From: CAZBUB01 sp046546355
GTDB lineage: Bacteria; Desulfobacterota; Desulfovibrionia; Desulfovibrionales; Desulfothermaceae
NCBI GenBank assembly: GCA_046546355.1
Contig: JBKGXZ010000007.1
Location: 1 to 45,383 of the forward strand
Reading direction: 5' to 3'
Length of the DNA: 45,383 nt
Both the position numbers and the translations under genes were made by a program. Under the pieces are notes generated by a model. That model was not told the DNA's origin, did no database searches, and saw nothing but the letters and a program-made list of their open reading frames with translations. Positions 8,805 through 16,167 of this stretch are shown one piece after another. The first letter of the stretch is position 1; each line of letters begins with the position of its first letter.

Positions 8805-9560
8805 TTACGGCCAAACGCCAGTTCGCGACAAGAGCACCGCAGCAGCCAGCCAGGCACAAACCAACAAAAGCAGCATGATTTCCCGCAGCACCACCCTCTT
8901 GTAGACCACAAAGGCCGCTGCCCCTGCCAAGGCTGTCAACAGCGCAAAAAAAGGCCCTTGCTTTGAGAAAGGATAAACCTCATACCAGATCCAGACAATG
9001 AGTCCCGAGTTGAAAAGTTTCAGCCTCTGTCCCCAGGTGATCAGGTTCAGCCCTTTAAGCTGCTGCAGGAAGGTCAGGCCCTTCAGCCATCCCAACCAAA
9101 AGGTGAGCAGCCTGAAAACCTGCAGCAGCAAAAAGCAAAAAACAAACCAGCCCAGGGCCAGCCAGTACCAGCCCTGGATCAGCATCAGGCAGCAGATCAA
9201 AGACCAGAGCACCAGCACTGAGCCCCCGAAAAAAGAATCCCCTATTGCAGATAGGGTATAGGCTGTGGTGCTCTTGACCTTGTTCATGGCCTCGGCCGGC
9301 AACAACCCTTTGGCTATCCTGGACTCCAGGAACAAAAAATAGCCCACCAACAAAGGCACCCAGTAAGGATGGCTGTTGAACAGGCTCAAGTATCTCTTCC
9401 TGGCCTGCTTCAGCTGCCCAGGCTCAGGGTACAGGCTCTTCAGCCCGGGATCCATGGCATAGGCCAGTCCCAGATTCTGCAGTCCCCGGGTATTGAAATT
9501 GGCGCCAATAAAATAAGTGCGCCAAAAGCAGTGCAGCAGTGTCTTTAGCTTCAAAGACAC
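8805..9560 (-). CDS. PTS mannose/fructose/sorbose-family IID component
   Basis: 251 residues of the EIID (mannose-family) membrane subunit. The N-terminus matches the family: FIGANFNTRGLQNLGLAYAM, then KRYLSLFNSHPYWVP, with several hydrophobic segments in the C-terminal half. In the family IID works with IIC as the sugar channel. The start is read as GTG at 9560 because GGAGGGG (9567-9573) sits 6 nt upstream; an ATG at 9575 overlaps that site. No IIA, IIB or IIC gene is adjacent: rsmI is directly upstream and ptsH downstream. Confidence 0.8.
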   Translation of the reverse strand: MSLKLKTLLHCFWRTYFIGANFNTRGLQNLGLAYAMDPGLKSLYPEPGQLKQARKRYLSLFNSHPYWVPLLVGYFLFLESRIAKGLLPAEAMNKVKSTTAYTLSAIGDSFFGGSVLVLWSLICCLMLIQGWYWLALGWFVFCFLLLQVFRLLTFWLGWLKGLTFLQQLKGLNLITWGQRLKLFNSGLIVWIWYEVYPFSKQGPFFALLTALAGAAAFVVYKRVVLREIMLLLLVCAWLAAAVLLSRTGVWP

Positions 9561-9587
9561 AAGACACCCCTCCATACCGGGCAATCT

Positions 9588-10460
9588 TTAATCCGGCCCA
9601 GCATCTCCTGCCTGCTCCTGGGAGCTATTCCGCAGCCAAAGATTGTAGACCTCCTTTGTGCTCCAGCCCTGCACCTGGCTGCTGACCTCCCTGGCCAACT
9701 CTTTGGCGCTTGTCTGATTGCCTTTTACCTGCTGGAGAAGATCCAGCACCCCTTCGCAAGGCGTTTTTTGCTCCTGGCCTGCTGCCGCAGGGGCCAGGAC
9801 CACTGTAAATTCACCGCGGGGGATCTCGGGCAACCTGTCCCACTGCCCCAGCACCAGGCTGATGAGCTCCTCGTGTTCCTTGGTCAGCTCCCTGGCGAGA
9901 CAGGCTTCTCGAGGCCCCAAAACATTATAAGCCAATTTCAGGCTCTGAACAAGCCTGGACTTGCGCTGGAAAAAAACAAGGGTGGTGGGTAGCCTGGAAA
10001 AATTGAGCAGCAGTTTCCTTATATCTCCAGGCCTGCGGGGCAGAAAACCCAGAAAAGTAAAGGGCTGGGCAGGCAAACCACTACAGCTCAAGGCTGCAGT
10101 GACAGCACTGGGGCCCGGCACTGGGCTGACCCTGTATCCGGCCTGTCTGCAGGCCCTGACCAGCAAATAGCCTGGATCAGAGATCACCGGTTCCCCTGCG
10201 CTGGAGAGCAGGGCCAATGTCTTGCCCTGCTCAAGCTGGGACAAAACTTGGGGAATCCTTTTTTGCTCATTGTGGGCATGCAAGCTGAGAAAAGGCCTGT
10301 GGCCCAGCTGCAGCCTGTGCAGCAGCTGCCCGCTGACCCTGGTGTCCTCTGCCAGCAGCAGGTCTGCTTCCTGAAGAACTTGCTTGGCCCTAGAGGATAT
10401 GTCACCAAGGTTGCCAATGGGTGTGGACACCACCCAGAGCCTGGGGGTACTGGATGACAT
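9588..10460 (-). CDS. rsmI: 16S rRNA 2'-O-ribose C1402 methyltransferase RsmI
   Basis: 290 residues. RsmI methylates the 2'-O of C1402 in 16S rRNA using SAM. Signatures are LWVVSTPIGNLGDIS, LLLAEDTRVSGQLL and LLSSAGEPVISDPGYLLV, all in the tetrapyrrole-methylase fold. The ATG at 10460 has GGAG about 10 nt upstream; a TTG at 10487 would add nine residues. The start lies 59 nt inside the end of the YraN-family gene, which suggests translational coupling. Confidence 0.93.
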   Translation of the reverse strand: MSSSTPRLWVVSTPIGNLGDISSRAKQVLQEADLLLAEDTRVSGQLLHRLQLGHRPFLSLHAHNEQKRIPQVLSQLEQGKTLALLSSAGEPVISDPGYLLVRACRQAGYRVSPVPGPSAVTAALSCSGLPAQPFTFLGFLPRRPGDIRKLLLNFSRLPTTLVFFQRKSRLVQSLKLAYNVLGPREACLARELTKEHEELISLVLGQWDRLPEIPRGEFTVVLAPAAAGQEQKTPCEGVLDLLQQVKGNQTSAKELAREVSSQVQGWSTKEVYNLWLRNSSQEQAGDAGPD

Positions 10461-10806
10461 TTTGCATATGCTCCAGGGTGCATTCAAAGCGGGATATGTA
10501 TATAGAGATCAGATCAAATCTGCAGGGATACTGCCATAGATCGTGTTTGGTCAGATATGCCCTTGCAGCCTTGAGCAGCCTGCTGCGCTTCTTATGATCC
10601 AGGGCCTCGCCTGCTTCCCCCCTGTCTTTGCTGGCTCTGGTCTTGACCTCCACGAAGACAAACTGCCCCTGCTTGCTGCAGACCAGATCCAGCTCTCCCT
10701 GCCTTGTGCGCCAGTTACTGTGCAATATCTGATAGCCCTTGCCCTGCAGGAACTCCCTGGCCAGATTCTCCCCGGTGGAGCCCCGTCTTAGATGCCTGGC
10801 AAGCAC
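10402..10806 (-). CDS. UPF0102 / YraN-family endonuclease-like protein
   Basis: 134 residues of the YraN family, a restriction-endonuclease-like fold of unproven function. The conserved core GELDLVCSKQ and FVFVEVKTR carries the D and ExK residues expected of the fold. The start is GTG with GGGAG about 8 nt upstream, overlapping the end of rnhB by 19 nt. A location between rnhB and rsmI is common in bacteria. The C-terminal tail after about residue 115 overlaps the rsmI start and is longer than usual. Confidence 0.85.
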   Translation of the reverse strand: MLARHLRRGSTGENLAREFLQGKGYQILHSNWRTRQGELDLVCSKQGQFVFVEVKTRASKDRGEAGEALDHKKRSRLLKAARAYLTKHDLWQYPCRFDLISIYISRFECTLEHMQNVIQYPQALGGVHTHWQPW

Positions 10807-11408
10807 AGCCAGTTCTCCCTGCCCCGGGCCAGGGGCTTGAAGCTCATTCTGTGCAGGGCACAGGGGCCTAAGCGCCGCAGGCTCTCCAGATGCATTCTGG
10901 TGCCGTAGCCTTTGTGCTTGGCGAAACCGTAGCCTGGATACCTCCTGTCCAGGCTCTGCATGAGCCGATCCCTAAAGGTCTTGGCCAGAATGGAGGCAGC
11001 TGAGATGCAGGGATGCAGTGCATCTCCGCGCACAATGCAGCTGGTTCTGATCTCAGTTTGCGGAGCCTGTCTGCCGTCCACCAAGGCCAGGTCCGGTCTG
11101 GGCCTTAGGCCATGCAAGGCCTTACCCATGGCCAGCAGGGTAGCCTGCAGGATGTTTATGCGCTCTATCTGCCTGGGCCAGGCCAATCCCAAATACCAGG
11201 ACAGGCAGCTGGCCTTGATCTTTTCTTCCAGCGCCAGACGCTGGCTGGGAGAAAGCTTCTTGGAGTCGGTCAGCAAAGGCAAATCCAGACCCTCTGGCAG
11301 CACCACAGCAGCAGCAACCACTGGACCAGCAAGGCAACCGCGGCCGGCCTCATCCACCCCGGCCCGAATCCGGGATCCAGAGCCCTTGTTTGCTGTATCT
11401 TCCAGCAC
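10788..11408 (-). CDS. rnhB: Ribonuclease HII
   Basis: 206 residues. RNase HII cuts the RNA strand at ribonucleotides in DNA and RNA/DNA hybrids. The catalytic acids are visible in GVDEAGRGCLAGP (D, E), ALVDGRQ (D) and RGDALHPCISAASILAK (D). LTDSKKLS is also a family motif. The usual Pro in GRGPLAGP is Cys here. The start is GTG with TGAGG about 8 nt upstream. It is 59 nt downstream of rplS, as in many bacteria. Confidence 0.93.
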   Translation of the reverse strand: MLEDTANKGSGSRIRAGVDEAGRGCLAGPVVAAAVVLPEGLDLPLLTDSKKLSPSQRLALEEKIKASCLSWYLGLAWPRQIERINILQATLLAMGKALHGLRPRPDLALVDGRQAPQTEIRTSCIVRGDALHPCISAASILAKTFRDRLMQSLDRRYPGYGFAKHKGYGTRMHLESLRRLGPCALHRMSFKPLARGRENWLCLPGI

Positions 11409-11467
11409 TGCAATGCCTCAGCAGGTCAAGCCACGGACCCTGTGGATACTGTTGTCAGCTCTCAGGA

Positions 11468-11818
11468 TCAGCCCCTGTGCTCCCTGGTCTTGATCCTGGC
11501 TGCCTTGCCCTTGAGCTGGCGCAGGAAATAGATCCTGCTCTGCCTGACCTTGCCCCTGCTTACCACTTCTATCCTCTCGATTGCCGGAGAGTGCAAGGGG
11601 AAGGTGCGCTCCACCCCAATGCCGCCTGACACCTTGCGTACAGTAAAAGTGGAGTTGACGCCCCCTTTCTGCAGCTTGAGCACTGTGCCCTTAAAGACCT
11701 GGATTCTTTCCTTCTCGCCTTCGATAATCCTGATATGCACATTCACAGTATCCCCTGCCCTGAACTGGGGCAGATCCATGCGCATATGCTCCTGCTCGAT
11801 CCTGCGCAGCGCTTCCAT
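11468..11818 (-). CDS. rplS: 50S ribosomal protein L19
   Basis: 116 residues, full length. L19 sits at the 30S-50S interface. Signatures are FRAGDTVNVHIRIIEGEKERIQVFKG, RKVSGGIGVERTFPLHSP and a basic C-terminus. The ATG has AGGAG 8 nt upstream. A 214-nt leader separates it from trmD, with a 15-bp direct repeat and a hairpin, so it may have its own promoter or leader control instead of simple read-through. Confidence 0.97.
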   Translation of the reverse strand: MEALRRIEQEHMRMDLPQFRAGDTVNVHIRIIEGEKERIQVFKGTVLKLQKGGVNSTFTVRKVSGGIGVERTFPLHSPAIERIEVVSRGKVRQSRIYFLRQLKGKAARIKTREHRG

Positions 11819-11857
11819 ATAGTCTGCTCCTTTTTAACTTATTGTCGCTTGCAACCA

Positions 11858-11902
11858 ATTTGTGCTCTATATTAATACTGAAACGAAATTTATGCTCTAT
11901 AA
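11858..11902 (-). promoter_or_regulatory. Pair of 15-bp direct repeats in the rplS leader
   Basis: On the minus strand TATAGAGCAYAAATT occurs twice, at 11888-11902 and 11858-11872. The copies differ at one base and are exactly 30 bp apart, about three DNA turns. The stretch is AT-rich compared with its surroundings and lies 40-85 nt upstream of the rplS ATG. A protein-binding site or RNA leader element is possible; no known site is recognised. Confidence 0.4.
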
Positions 11903-11921
11903 CAATTCTTGCAGAGGCCCT

Positions 11922-11954
11922 TTGCAGGTAGGTGCGAAAGATTTTTCGCCCCTG
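11922..11954. repeat. Imperfect palindrome around GCGAAA/TTTCGC upstream of rplS
   Basis: The left arm GCAGGTAGGTGCGAAA and right arm TTTCGCCCCTGC pair with one bulge and one mismatch around a short GAT/TTT centre. It lies between trmD and the rplS direct repeats. It could be a hairpin in the transcript or a REP-like element. There is no T-run, so a classical terminator is unlikely. Confidence 0.4.
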
Positions 11955-12032
11955 CTACTGAAGCCAGTCGCTCACAATGCCGAAGAATTATGGCTGGCGA
12001 ATCCCTGGACCCAGTGAATAATGACCATGGGC

Positions 12033-13313
12033 TCAAAAAAAATCGCCCAGCACCCTGTCCACGATTATTGAGGCAGCACTTCGCACAGAGAGGTGGTTGT
12101 AGTCCTCCAGGAAACGAATCGGGGGCAGCTGGGCATCGCAGTCCTCCAAAACCTCCCTGGCCAGGCCATGCGCAGTGCCCAGCAGCAACAGCACCGGTCT
12201 TTGCCTGAGCACCCTTTTGACCTCCTGGCAACTTATCCCCACAGCTCCAGACCTGGCACTGCTGCCCAGCAACAAGGGCTCCTGACCGGTGCTTTCCTGG
12301 ATCAGCTCCCTGGCCTCCTGCACGCTGTCCACAACCCTGACTTTCTGCATAGCCTGCAGCCGATCCGGATTCCTGCGTCCCCCAGCGCCCAGGGTCCAAT
12401 GCTGCAGCAGCCTGTCTGCCAGCTCCTGCTGATCCTTGAGAGGAGTAACCAGGAAATAGCCTCCTAAGCCGTAGGTACAACAAACTCGGGCTATATCGTG
12501 TATATCCAGATTTGTCAAAGATACCGCCGTGACCCGGCCATCCTTGTTCAGCACAGGATAGTGCACCAGGGCCAGATACAATCCCCTTCCCGGCCGTAGT
12601 CTGGGTATCTGCCGCAAATAAGCCTGGTCCTGGACGTTCAGCCTGGCCTGCCCCAAAAGCTCAGGTCTTAGGCGCAGGGTCTTTTGCAGGGCATCTTGCC
12701 TGCGCCACTGGGCAATCTTCTGGTGATCCCCGGAGAGCAGCACCTCTGGCACCTGCAGACCCTGATACACATCCGGTCTGGTATACTGGGCATGCTCCAG
12801 CAGGCCTGAGGCAAAGCTCTCCTCCTGGCTGGATTCCTGGCAGCCCATAAACTCCGGCTGCAGCCTGGAGACCGCCTCCACCAGGCACAGGGCAGCGCTC
12901 TCCCCTCCGCTGAGCACAAAATCACCCAGGCTGACCTCTTCTGCCCCGCTGACCTCCTGAAACCTGGCATCAACTCCTTCGTATCTGCCACAGACCAAGG
13001 TCAGATTCTGTTCCCTGGCCAGCTCTGCAGCCAGATCCTGATCCAGCTTTCTGCCCTGGGGGCTCAGCAGTATCAGCCTGCCGGGCTCGGGCAGAGAACT
13101 CAGAGCCCGCAGCAATGGCTCCACAGACATGACCATCCCCGGCCCCCCCCCAAAGGGCCTGTCATCCACCTTGCTATGCTTATCCAGGCTGTATTCCCGG
13201 GGGTTCAAGAGGCTAAAATCCACTATGCCCCGCTCCCTGGCCTTGCCCAGCAGCCCGCAGGACAAAGGGGAATTGAAGAATTCCGGAAAGATGCTCAGAA
13301 TATTAAAGCGCAT
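12033..13313 (-). CDS. trmD: TrmD tRNA (m1G37) methyltransferase fused to a second RNA methyltransferase domain
   Basis: 426 residues against about 240-250 for plain TrmD. Residues 1 to about 225 are TrmD, which methylates G37 of tRNA: FGGGPGMVM, VCGRYEGVDARF and SLGDFVLSGGE (catalytic Asp) are present. From about 240 a second domain follows (GLYLALVHYPVLNKDGR, VTNLDIHDIAR-like, LLLGTAHGLA, final SVRSAASIIVDRVLG). This matches the SAM-dependent RNA methyltransferase family PF09936, known fused to TrmD in deltaproteobacteria. Its target is not known to me. GGAG lies 6 nt before the ATG. Confidence 0.92.
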   Translation of the reverse strand: MRFNILSIFPEFFNSPLSCGLLGKARERGIVDFSLLNPREYSLDKHSKVDDRPFGGGPGMVMSVEPLLRALSSLPEPGRLILLSPQGRKLDQDLAAELAREQNLTLVCGRYEGVDARFQEVSGAEEVSLGDFVLSGGESAALCLVEAVSRLQPEFMGCQESSQEESFASGLLEHAQYTRPDVYQGLQVPEVLLSGDHQKIAQWRRQDALQKTLRLRPELLGQARLNVQDQAYLRQIPRLRPGRGLYLALVHYPVLNKDGRVTAVSLTNLDIHDIARVCCTYGLGGYFLVTPLKDQQELADRLLQHWTLGAGGRRNPDRLQAMQKVRVVDSVQEARELIQESTGQEPLLLGSSARSGAVGISCQEVKRVLRQRPVLLLLGTAHGLAREVLEDCDAQLPPIRFLEDYNHLSVRSAASIIVDRVLGDFF

Positions 13314-13341
13314 ATCTGGCTCCAGGAAAAAATCCTGTCGA

Positions 13342-13887
13342 CTATTCCCTGCTTGGCCCCAGATAGATCTCCAGCAGGCCTGCTGGGGGATCTATAATCG
13401 CCGCACCCTGCTGCAGGTCCAGCTCCTGCACAAATTCCGCTACAGCAGGGAACAAGACCTCCTTCCCTGTTGAAGTGGTAATGCTCCAGATCTCCTGGCC
13501 CCTTTCCCTGCTGGCCCAGGCTATGCTGCCCAGCATCTGTCCAGTGGGCAAGAACACCTGCAAGCCTTGCAGATCCTGCAGGTATACCTGATCCGGTTCC
13601 TTAGAGGGCAGATCCTTTTTGGGCACATATATGTTAAGGCCCAGACACTGCTTAGCCTGCTCCCTGCTGGATATGCCCTGGAGCCTCAAGAGCAGAGTCC
13701 CTGCCTTAGCCCTGCAGTCTAACAGGGAGTGCTGCTTGGGGTACCTTTTGCCGGGAAGCTGCAGATATACCCTTTGCAGACTGGAGAAAAGCAAAGGGGA
13801 GTCGGCGAAACTGCGGATGCCGAGCTCCCCTTTTAGTCCGTGGGCTCTTATCACCTGGCCCAGGACCACAAAAGCGGATGGGGACAT
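13342..13887 (-). CDS. rimM: Ribosome maturation factor RimM
   Basis: 181 residues. RimM helps 30S head assembly by binding S19. The N-terminal barrel shows VVLGQVIRAHGLKGELGI, and the C-terminal PRC-barrel ends with VLFPAVAEFVQELD and IIDPPAGLLE. The ATG at 13887 is chosen to match family N-termini. The frame stays open 25 codons upstream, but that part has no family match. Its place between khpA and trmD is the standard order. Confidence 0.93.
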   Translation of the reverse strand: MSPSAFVVLGQVIRAHGLKGELGIRSFADSPLLFSSLQRVYLQLPGKRYPKQHSLLDCRAKAGTLLLRLQGISSREQAKQCLGLNIYVPKKDLPSKEPDQVYLQDLQGLQVFLPTGQMLGSIAWASRERGQEIWSITTSTGKEVLFPAVAEFVQELDLQQGAAIIDPPAGLLEIYLGPSRE

Positions 13888-13909
13888 AAACCAGAAATTG
13901 CTTTTGGGC

Positions 13910-14143
13910 TTACTCCAATATCTCCAGGACCACCCTTTTCTGGGCCTTAGTGGAAACAGCACCCAGGATGGTGCGCATGGCCCTGGCGGTCCTGCCTTGC
14001 CTGCCTATTACCTTGCCCAGATCCTCCTTGGCTACCCTGAGCTCAATCACGGAGGTCTGCTCACCTTCGACTTCCACCACATCCACAGCATCCGGATTGT
14101 CCACTAATGCCTTGGCTATGTATTCGATAAGCTCCTTGAACAT
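13910..14143 (-). CDS. khpA: KH-domain RNA-binding protein KhpA
   Basis: 77 residues with one KH domain. The GxxG-type loop is VIGRQGRTARAMRTIL. KhpA binds RNA, often with KhpB, and affects cell division and RNA turnover in Gram-positives; its role in this lineage is little studied. The start is at 14143 because GGAGGTG lies about 6 nt upstream and the family begins MxxLIEYIAKALVD-like. The longer open frame to 14188 lacks support. Confidence 0.92.
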   Translation of the reverse strand: MFKELIEYIAKALVDNPDAVDVVEVEGEQTSVIELRVAKEDLGKVIGRQGRTARAMRTILGAVSTKAQKRVVLEILE

Positions 14144-14202
14144 ACTCAGCACCTCCACATGGACTTCAGATTTGGCTTGCTGCAGCAAAAGGTCTGTTTT
14201 TT

Positions 14203-14454
14203 TTAGTCCTGAGCTGTAGTCCTGGTTTTCCTCAAAAGGGACCGTACAGTCTCGCTGGGCTTTGCTCCGCGCTGCATCCAGAACTCGACCTTCTCCTGAT
14301 CTATTCTGACCTCGTTGGGCTCTACCATGGGATTATAGTATCCCAGATAATCCAATGCCCTGCCATCCCTTCTTTTATGGCTGTCCACAGCCACCACCCT
14401 GTAAAAAGGCCTTTTCTTAGCCCCCATGCGCGTCAACCTGAGTCTTAAAGACAT
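14203..14454 (-). CDS. rpsP: 30S ribosomal protein S16
   Basis: 83 residues, full length. S16 is needed for 30S assembly. Signatures are LRLTRMGAKKRPFYRVVAVD and LDYLGYYNPM. It heads the rpsP-khpA-rimM-trmD block. The Shine-Dalgarno is weak (GAGAAAG). A candidate promoter lies just after the ffh stop codon, leaving a leader of about 100 nt. Confidence 0.97.
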   Translation of the reverse strand: MSLRLRLTRMGAKKRPFYRVVAVDSHKRRDGRALDYLGYYNPMVEPNEVRIDQEKVEFWMQRGAKPSETVRSLLRKTRTTAQD

Positions 14455-14561
14455 ACTTTCTCAAACCCCCGTTTTAGATTTCTTGCCTTGCAGTTATTTG
14501 TTTGCCGATCAGTATTAGCTTCGCACAGCCAGATTGCAATAGTCCCAAGCTATTGACATTG

Positions 14562-14591
14562 AGTATATAAACATTCCTGGCCAGTGATCAA
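14562..14591 (-). promoter_or_regulatory. Candidate sigma-70 promoter for rpsP block
   Basis: Minus strand: TTGATC (14586-14591), 18-nt spacer, TATACT (14562-14567). It sits directly after the ffh stop codon and about 107 nt before the rpsP ATG. The -10 matches 5 of 6 and the -35 4 of 6. Prediction by eye only. Confidence 0.35.
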
Positions 14592-16079
14592 CTACTTCTT
14601 TTTCTTTTTTTTCTGCTTGTAATTCAGTTTTTTCCTCTTTCTGTCCCGCTTTTTCCTGCCTGGGACGGCCTGACCAGCTTCTGTCGCCCCCTGCTCCAGG
14701 CCTTCCAGACCAGGGGCTCCAGCCAGGCCCGGAGGCATGCCGCCCATATTCTGCAGCATGGAAGACTTGGATTTCTTGCCTTTCTTGCCTCCCATGCCCT
14801 TGAGCATTTTCTGCATGTGCACAAAATTCTTCAGGAGCTTGTTCACCTCCTGTACCGAATTCCCGCTGCCCTTGGCTATGCGCTCCTTACGGCTGGCGTT
14901 TATTATCCTGGGGCTGTGCCTTTCTGCTGCAGTCATGGAATTGATGATGGCCTCCACCCGGTTCAGCTCCTTCTCCGGCATCTGCAGACCCTGCATCTGC
15001 TCCTTGACCTTGCCCATTCCAGGGATCATTTTCAGCATGGATTCTATGGAGCCCAATTTCCTGATCTTGCGCATCTGACTGCGGAAGTCCTCCAGGTCGA
15101 ACTCCGCCTTCTGCAGCTTCTTCTCCAGATCCTGGGATTCCTGCTCGTCAAACTCCTGCTGGGCCTTTTCGATCAGGGTCAGCATATCCCCCATGCCCAG
15201 GATGCGGGAGGCCACACGATCCGGATGGAAGACCTCCAGGTCCTTGACCTTCTCCCCCACACCCACCATCTTGATGGGCTTTTGGATAATGGAGCTGATG
15301 GACAGGGCTGCACCGCCCCTGGCATCGCCCTCCAGCTTGGTCAGGATCACCCCGCTTAGGTCCAGGACCTGGTCGAATCTCTGGGCTACATTGACCGCAT
15401 CCTGCCCGGTCATGGCATCTGCCACGAACAGGATTTCCGCAGGGGAGCACTCTGCCTTGATATTGGCCAGTTCCTGCATCAGATGCTCGTCAATGTGCAG
15501 CCTGCCAGCAGTATCCAGCAGGACCACATCAGCCAGCTGTTCCCTGGAGGCCTCCAGGGCCTGGGAACAAATGCGTACCGGGTCCTGGCTGGAATCCGAA
15601 GCATAGGCAGGCACATCCAGCTGAGCCCCCAGCTTGTGCAGCTGATCAATGGCTGCAGGCCGGTATACGTCAGCAGGCACCAGATAGGGCTTCATCCCCT
15701 GCTGACGCAGATAAAGGGCCAGCTTGGCTGCTGTGGTGGTCTTGCCCGAACCCTGCAGCCCTGCCAGCATGACCACATTGGTCCGGCCCTTTTCAATGCG
15801 CAGGGGTTTGGCACTGCCGCCCAGGAGCTCCACCAGCTCCTCGTGCACGATCTTGATCACCTGCTGCCCAGGGGTCAGACTGGCCAGGACCTCCTTGCCC
15901 AGGGCCCGCTCCCGGATGCGCTGCACGAAATCCTTGACCACCCTGTAGTTGACATCCGCCTCCAACAGGGCAAGCCTGACCTCCCGCAGGGCATCCTCCA
16001 CATGCTTCTCATCCAGGCGGCCCTGGCCCTTTATCTTTTTGAAGACCTGATCCAGGCGCTGGGAAAGGCTGTCAAACAT
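14592..16079 (-). CDS. ffh: Signal recognition particle protein Ffh (SRP54)
   Basis: 495 residues. Ffh binds SRP RNA and signal sequences and docks with FtsY. The NG domain has GLQGSGKTTTAAKLA, LLDTAGRLHID and LTKLEGDARGG. The M domain has GSIESMLKMIPGMGK and a Met/Gly-rich stretch. The C-terminus beyond the M domain is long and ends in a lysine-rich tail, coded by an A-rich run. A good promoter match lies upstream. Confidence 0.96.
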   Translation of the reverse strand: MFDSLSQRLDQVFKKIKGQGRLDEKHVEDALREVRLALLEADVNYRVVKDFVQRIRERALGKEVLASLTPGQQVIKIVHEELVELLGGSAKPLRIEKGRTNVVMLAGLQGSGKTTTAAKLALYLRQQGMKPYLVPADVYRPAAIDQLHKLGAQLDVPAYASDSSQDPVRICSQALEASREQLADVVLLDTAGRLHIDEHLMQELANIKAECSPAEILFVADAMTGQDAVNVAQRFDQVLDLSGVILTKLEGDARGGAALSISSIIQKPIKMVGVGEKVKDLEVFHPDRVASRILGMGDMLTLIEKAQQEFDEQESQDLEKKLQKAEFDLEDFRSQMRKIRKLGSIESMLKMIPGMGKVKEQMQGLQMPEKELNRVEAIINSMTAAERHSPRIINASRKERIAKGSGNSVQEVNKLLKNFVHMQKMLKGMGGKKGKKSKSSMLQNMGGMPPGLAGAPGLEGLEQGATEAGQAVPGRKKRDRKRKKLNYKQKKKKKK

Positions 16080-16115
16080 ATTGCTCTGCTATTTTGGAGT
16101 TGAGGAAAACTAAAT

Positions 16116-16144
16116 TTGATACCCTGAAAAAAAATAAAAGTCAA
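16116..16144 (-). promoter_or_regulatory. Candidate sigma-70 promoter for ffh
   Basis: Minus strand: TTGACT (16139-16144), 17-nt T-rich spacer, TATCAA (16116-16121), about 37 nt before the ffh ATG. Matches are 5 of 6 and 4 of 6 at ideal spacing. It would separate ffh from the aminotransferase transcript. Confidence 0.5.
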
Positions 16145-16167
16145 AATCAGATCTAAGACAAAATCGC

